NCBI GenBank assembly: GCA_022835595.1
Contig: BQUP01000002.1
Coordinates: forward strand, 186,001 to 250,000
DNA: 64,000 nt
Origin: Cystobasidium ongulense
Taxonomy: Eukaryota; Basidiomycota; Cystobasidiomycetes; Cystobasidiales; Cystobasidiaceae
Reading direction: 5' to 3'
Translations under genes and position numbers: made by a program
The notes under the pieces: generated by a model
Seen by the model: only the letters and a program-made list of their open reading frames with translations
What the model was told of the DNA's origin: nothing
Database searches by the model: none
Shown: one piece after another, positions 60,754 through 64,000 of the stretch
How the letters are laid out: each line of letters begins with the position of its first letter
Numbering within the stretch: position 1 is the stretch's first letter

Positions 60754-63013
60754 CTATTCATCGGCTGTCGTACCAGGCTCCTTAAATCTAGCAATAGCCT
60801 TCTTTCTAGCTTTTGCCTGGTCTACGATTGGTTTAGGATAGCCGGTAGCTTTGAATTCTGAAATCTTAAGGTGTTTATGCGGATCGTGAATAGCTTTACC
60901 TTTAACATTGCGCAACTCTGGTACGAATGCTCGAATGTAATCACCATCTGGGTCGAATTTCTCTCCTTGACTTGTAGGGTTGAATATCCTGAAATAAGGC
61001 TGTGGGTCTGTACCGCAAGAGGCTATCCATTGCCATCCTCCATTATTAGCCCCAAGATCTCCATCAATGAGGCACCTGCTAAAGAATCGCTCTCCCTCTT
61101 TCCAGTTGATCATGAGATCTTTGACCAAGAATGACCCTACAGCCATTCTAGCTCTATTATGCATCCAGCCATGCTGTGCCATCTGTCTCATTCCGGCATC
61201 AATAAAAGGAAAACCAGTTTTACCTTCTTGCCATGCTTTCAATTTTATAGCATCTGGATCATCATCCCATTGTACAGCTTCGTATTTTAAGATAAAATTC
61301 CTTCCCATTGATACTCTTGGCCAATGTACCATTACATGTTGGTAGAAATCACGAAAGCATAATTCTTGCGCAAAACTTCCAGGTCCTGTGTCGCGGGTTA
61401 TGGGGAGTTTGTTATTGTTCAACGCTAGTATGGCACGTAGGCAAGCTCGTATCGAAATGATGCCTGCTGCTAGATAAGGACTGAGTCGAGAGGTGCCGTC
61501 TATGTAAGTAAGATTTCGGCCATCGCTGTACTTCGCCAGTCGGGAGTTTTGGTGATCATCTTGTGAATTCTCATTGACGGTCGCAGACTTTTTAAAACCA
61601 CCCCTGTTAGCCTTGTTGTGCGTAAACTTGCGCAGTATCTGCACAAATCCGGCGAGAAGAAGGCGACATTGCGCGAGTGAGTGTCGTTCTGATAACGAGG
61701 TGGGGGTCACTTGCTCACCTGTTCCGCGACATCAGTTCCGGCAGGATACAACCCTCTCACTCTTTCCGCGTATTCTTCTGAGGGCATTTCGAATCCCTCA
61801 ACTGCTTCCGGCACTTTATCCTGGAAAAGCTGGCTAATAATCTTATCTTCTCTAACACTATCACTATTTGCTTTAGGCATAGGGAAATCTTTACTATAAT
61901 GATCCAAGTCCTTGATGAGTAAAGCGGACCATCCTCTATGAAAGGGTGAAAAGACAGAATAAGGTGTATTCTTCAAGCTCATTATTTTCCCAGGTACTGA
62001 AAGTAAATAGTCATGTTCTAATACGAGCTCAATATCGTTTGACTGTTGAACTAGTTCGCAAAGTTCAATATCACGTCTTAATTCATCGACTTCGTATTCT
62101 AGATTCGCAAAGATATGGGATGTAGACCATTCTTTCGCTAGTGAAAGAACTTCAGCTGGTATTGTCTTTCGTTTGATGATAGTGCGGATGGCGAGTGGAA
62201 TATTATAGGTATCTAGCTCTTGCTATTTACGTCACGTGCAGCGGAGCGGCCATCCCAGGAAACATCTCAGTAGGAGGTGCGATACTTTCAACCGAATACA
62301 TTTCTTGTAGACTGACCTGTAGCAAGGCGAGATTCCTCAGGACAAAGTCAATCCTGACAGGCGCGCGATCGTGTGCCTTGTAGTCGCCCGGTGACAGTAC
62401 ATGGAGAATGACGAGGTTCTTGCCGTATTTCTGAGCTGCTTCCGAAGCTAGCGAGAGAGCTTTATTGTCGCGTAATCTTAGATCTTTCATTCGCATCCAG
62501 TAGAGAACTGTTCCGCCAGTGTTGTGCTGTGGGTCATTAGTGTGTAGAAGTGGCAAATCGGATCGGGGCAGTCAACAAGCCGTTCGGTGAATGAGGTGTA
62601 CCACGAGAGATACACACCTGCACAGGCTTAGACTTCTTTTGCACTTCCTCCAGCTTGGCCAGTATGCTAGTCATGCCCTCTACGGAATCCTCGGACGGAT
62701 TGGGGTCTGTATCGGGAAAGGCCTGGTATGTGCCACTTGCTTTGCTCTTCTTCGCAGAGGCAGGGACGTCTGTTCCATCATCTCGGGGGCGTTTGGTAGC
62801 CGGCTTGGTGTTGTTGACGGAGGTGCTGCTGCTGGCATCGTCGATGCTGATTGCAGTGCTCTTGCTGGTGCCATTGCTCTTCTTGCTACCCTTGACGAAG
62901 CCATCGAGCTTGACCTGTGTGGGCGCCATCGCGTGGAATCGAGCGGGAGTTGCGCCTGATCTAGCTGGTCTAACGAGGGAACTCGGTCTCAGGCATGACA
63001 GAAGCAGGCGCAT
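60754..63013 (-). CDS. PHR1: DNA photolyase (CPD photolyase, PHR1 type)
   Basis: Light-driven repair flavoprotein for UV pyrimidine dimers. The start at 63013 gives MRLLLSCLRPSSLVRPARSG then ATPARFHAMAPTQVKLDGFV: an Arg/Ser/Leu-rich mitochondrial-type presequence followed by a second Met (residue 29), and KKSNG plus KRPRDD/AKKSK basic stretches that could serve as nuclear signals. The N-terminal antenna domain has TVLYWMRMKDLRLRDNKALS and NLVILHVLSPGDYKAHDRAP. The FAD domain has DGTSRLSPYLAAGIISIRAC, RDTGPGSFAQELCFRDFYQH, GKTGFPFIDAGMRQM, GWMHNRARMAVGSFLVKDLM and NNGGWQWIASCGTDPQPYFR then IFNPTSQGEKFDPDGDYI, all class I photolyase signatures with the electron-transfer Trp residues. Introns lie near 62226-62160, 61640-61720 and 62545-62620 (approximate). 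The stop is at 60754-60756. It diverges from the YPK-type kinase gene. Confidence 0.93.
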
Positions 63014-63355
63014 GCAGATCTACGGAGCAAGCGAAGGTCCGACATTCCATCCTCAGAGGCGTGTAACAGTGTGGATGATCGAGAAAGTAGGCGCAGGCGA
63101 CACTGCCATAACGGGCCAGCAGAATATCGCAAACAGTGTGGACAGGCTGCACAGCATGAGAGCGGGGTGGATTGCTGCATCCTCGACTGCCCGCTCTTGT
63201 CTTTGCTCACTTCACTTCAACACTCGCCTTGCCACTCACTTGCACCTCTACCCACACCCATGCCGCCCACCTGGATGCCTACTTCCTACCAACTCGGACT
63301 GACTCCCGCACCGCTCAGCTTGAACACCTCCAACTGTCCATCCAACTCGCCCACC
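63014..63355. promoter_or_regulatory. Divergent promoter, photolyase (-) / YPK-type kinase (+)
   Basis: 342 bp between two diverging starts, the kinase-proximal half rich in C and CT runs typical of fungal 5' leaders (e.g. CACTTGCACCTCTACCCACACC region near 63236). No specific operator named. Confidence 0.45.
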
Positions 63356-64000
63356 ATGTCCTGGAGGCTAGGCAAGAGTGAGTGTGGCCTCATAGCCGGA
63401 CTTCCTTGCCTGCCTGCTTGCCAGCCCAAGCTGACTGTATCTGTGTCGCACCCAGAAACGAAAGAGGCACCTCCCTCGCCCATGCCGCCTGCAACGCCGA
63501 CCACAGCAAGCGGTGCAGCCACCCCAACCCAATCACAGTACCAACACAAAGCAGTCTCGCCCGGTGTATTGACAATTGGAGTGATCCAAGCTCAAGATCT
63601 TAGACTTCCCCCCGACGCGAAACTACCGGCTGCCATACAGCAGGCATTGGAACACCGTCAACAAGCTGCTGCAAATGGTGGAAGAGGCGCTGTTAGAGAA
63701 TCTATGCAGCGCAAACAAATGTGGTGGTTGCCTTATATCGTACTCGAATTCGACAAGAATGAGATCATGGTCGATGCGCTCGGTGGGGACTTGGACTCCC
63801 CAGCCTGGCACTACAAGGCGCGGTTGTGAGCGATTACCTCCATGCTTACTATTGGAATCATTCCTCGCCGCTAATCCTTTTGCTCCAGCGACGTGTCTCG
63901 AGACAGCGAGATCTCTCTCTCCGCCTACCTGCGGACCGCTCCATCACTGCCCGGTCAGGAACGCGCCGATATGGGCAACGATCTCTTCCTAGCAGGCGTA
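63356..64000 (+). CDS. YPK1/Gad8-type AGC kinase, N-terminal part with C2-like domain (3' end outside window)
   Basis: The start at 63356 gives MSWRLGK and an in-phase splice (donor at 63378, acceptor near 63455) to KTKEAPPSPMPPATPTTASG, matching the MSWKLTKKxKE opening of fungal YPK/Gad8 kinases. Then GVLTIGVIQAQDLRLPPDAK, MWWLPYIVLEFDKNEIMVDA and LGGDLDSPAWHYKAR, and after an intron (about 63828-63887) FDVSRDSEISLSAYLRT: the conserved C2-like region before the kinase domain. These kinases act downstream of TORC2 and sphingoid-base signalling in plasma membrane homeostasis. The kinase domain itself is not in the window, so the assignment rests on the N-terminal region. Confidence 0.75.

Overview
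The window is 64 kb of compact fungal nuclear DNA. Almost every gene is split by short GT-AG introns, mostly 45-90 nt. Intergenic gaps are 0.2-1.9 kb, and genes lie on both strands at roughly one per 2.5 kb. The gene set (Zn2Cys6 regulator, MedA/Medusa-type regulator, DUF1776 protein, Ste7-type MAPKK, KRE9-like and DPBB secreted proteins, Dal5-type permease) is that of a dikaryotic fungus. Intron density and several protein features lean towards Basidiomycota, but the sequence does not prove the phylum. I saw no rRNA, tRNA, CRISPR array or recognisable transposon or retroelement.

Layout. 0-7 kb: 3' part of RIC1 (+), a secreted double-psi beta-barrel protein (-), and a Ste7-class MAPKK (-). 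7.6-12.2 kb: large-subunit ribonucleotide reductase RNR1 (-), flanked by an inverted, roughly 95% identical copy of its own 3' end. 12.7-15 kb: COA8/APOPT1-like mitochondrial protein (-) and exosome subunit RRP41 (-), the latter divergent from a peroxisomal acyl-CoA oxidase ending in SKL (+). 18-26.5 kb: FAD amine oxidase (+), secreted zinc metalloprotease (-) and Zn2Cys6 factor (-). Decayed copies of oxidase and factor lie around them, as if an oxidase/factor pair was duplicated and each copy kept the opposite gene. 26.7-34 kb: NIF3 (+), 2,2-dialkylglycine decarboxylase (-), KRE9-like GPI protein (-), YTM1 (+). 34-42 kb: DUF1776 protein (-), TauD/TfdA dioxygenase (+), Heh1/Src1/Man1-type inner nuclear membrane protein (+). 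42.7-50 kb: MedA-like regulator (-) with a long upstream gap, then a 73-residue ZNF706-like zinc finger protein (-) in four tiny exons. 50-57 kb: Dal5-family transporter (-) and 5-oxoprolinase (+) share a divergent promoter holding four GATAA sites. 57.9-64 kb: TKL-like kinase with C-terminal C1 domain (+), frameshifted here by a 17-bp tandem duplication; DNA photolyase (-); and the 5' end of a YPK1/Gad8-type AGC kinase (+).

Most of the window is unrelated housekeeping genes. The linked functions that look meaningful are transporter/5-oxoprolinase (nitrogen scavenging), possibly the oxidase/Zn2Cys6/metalloprotease/dialkylglycine decarboxylase group (amino-acid or peptide catabolism), and two gene-tail duplication events that left inverted or decayed copies. 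Exon boundaries were read by eye; start and stop positions are more reliable than every internal splice site.
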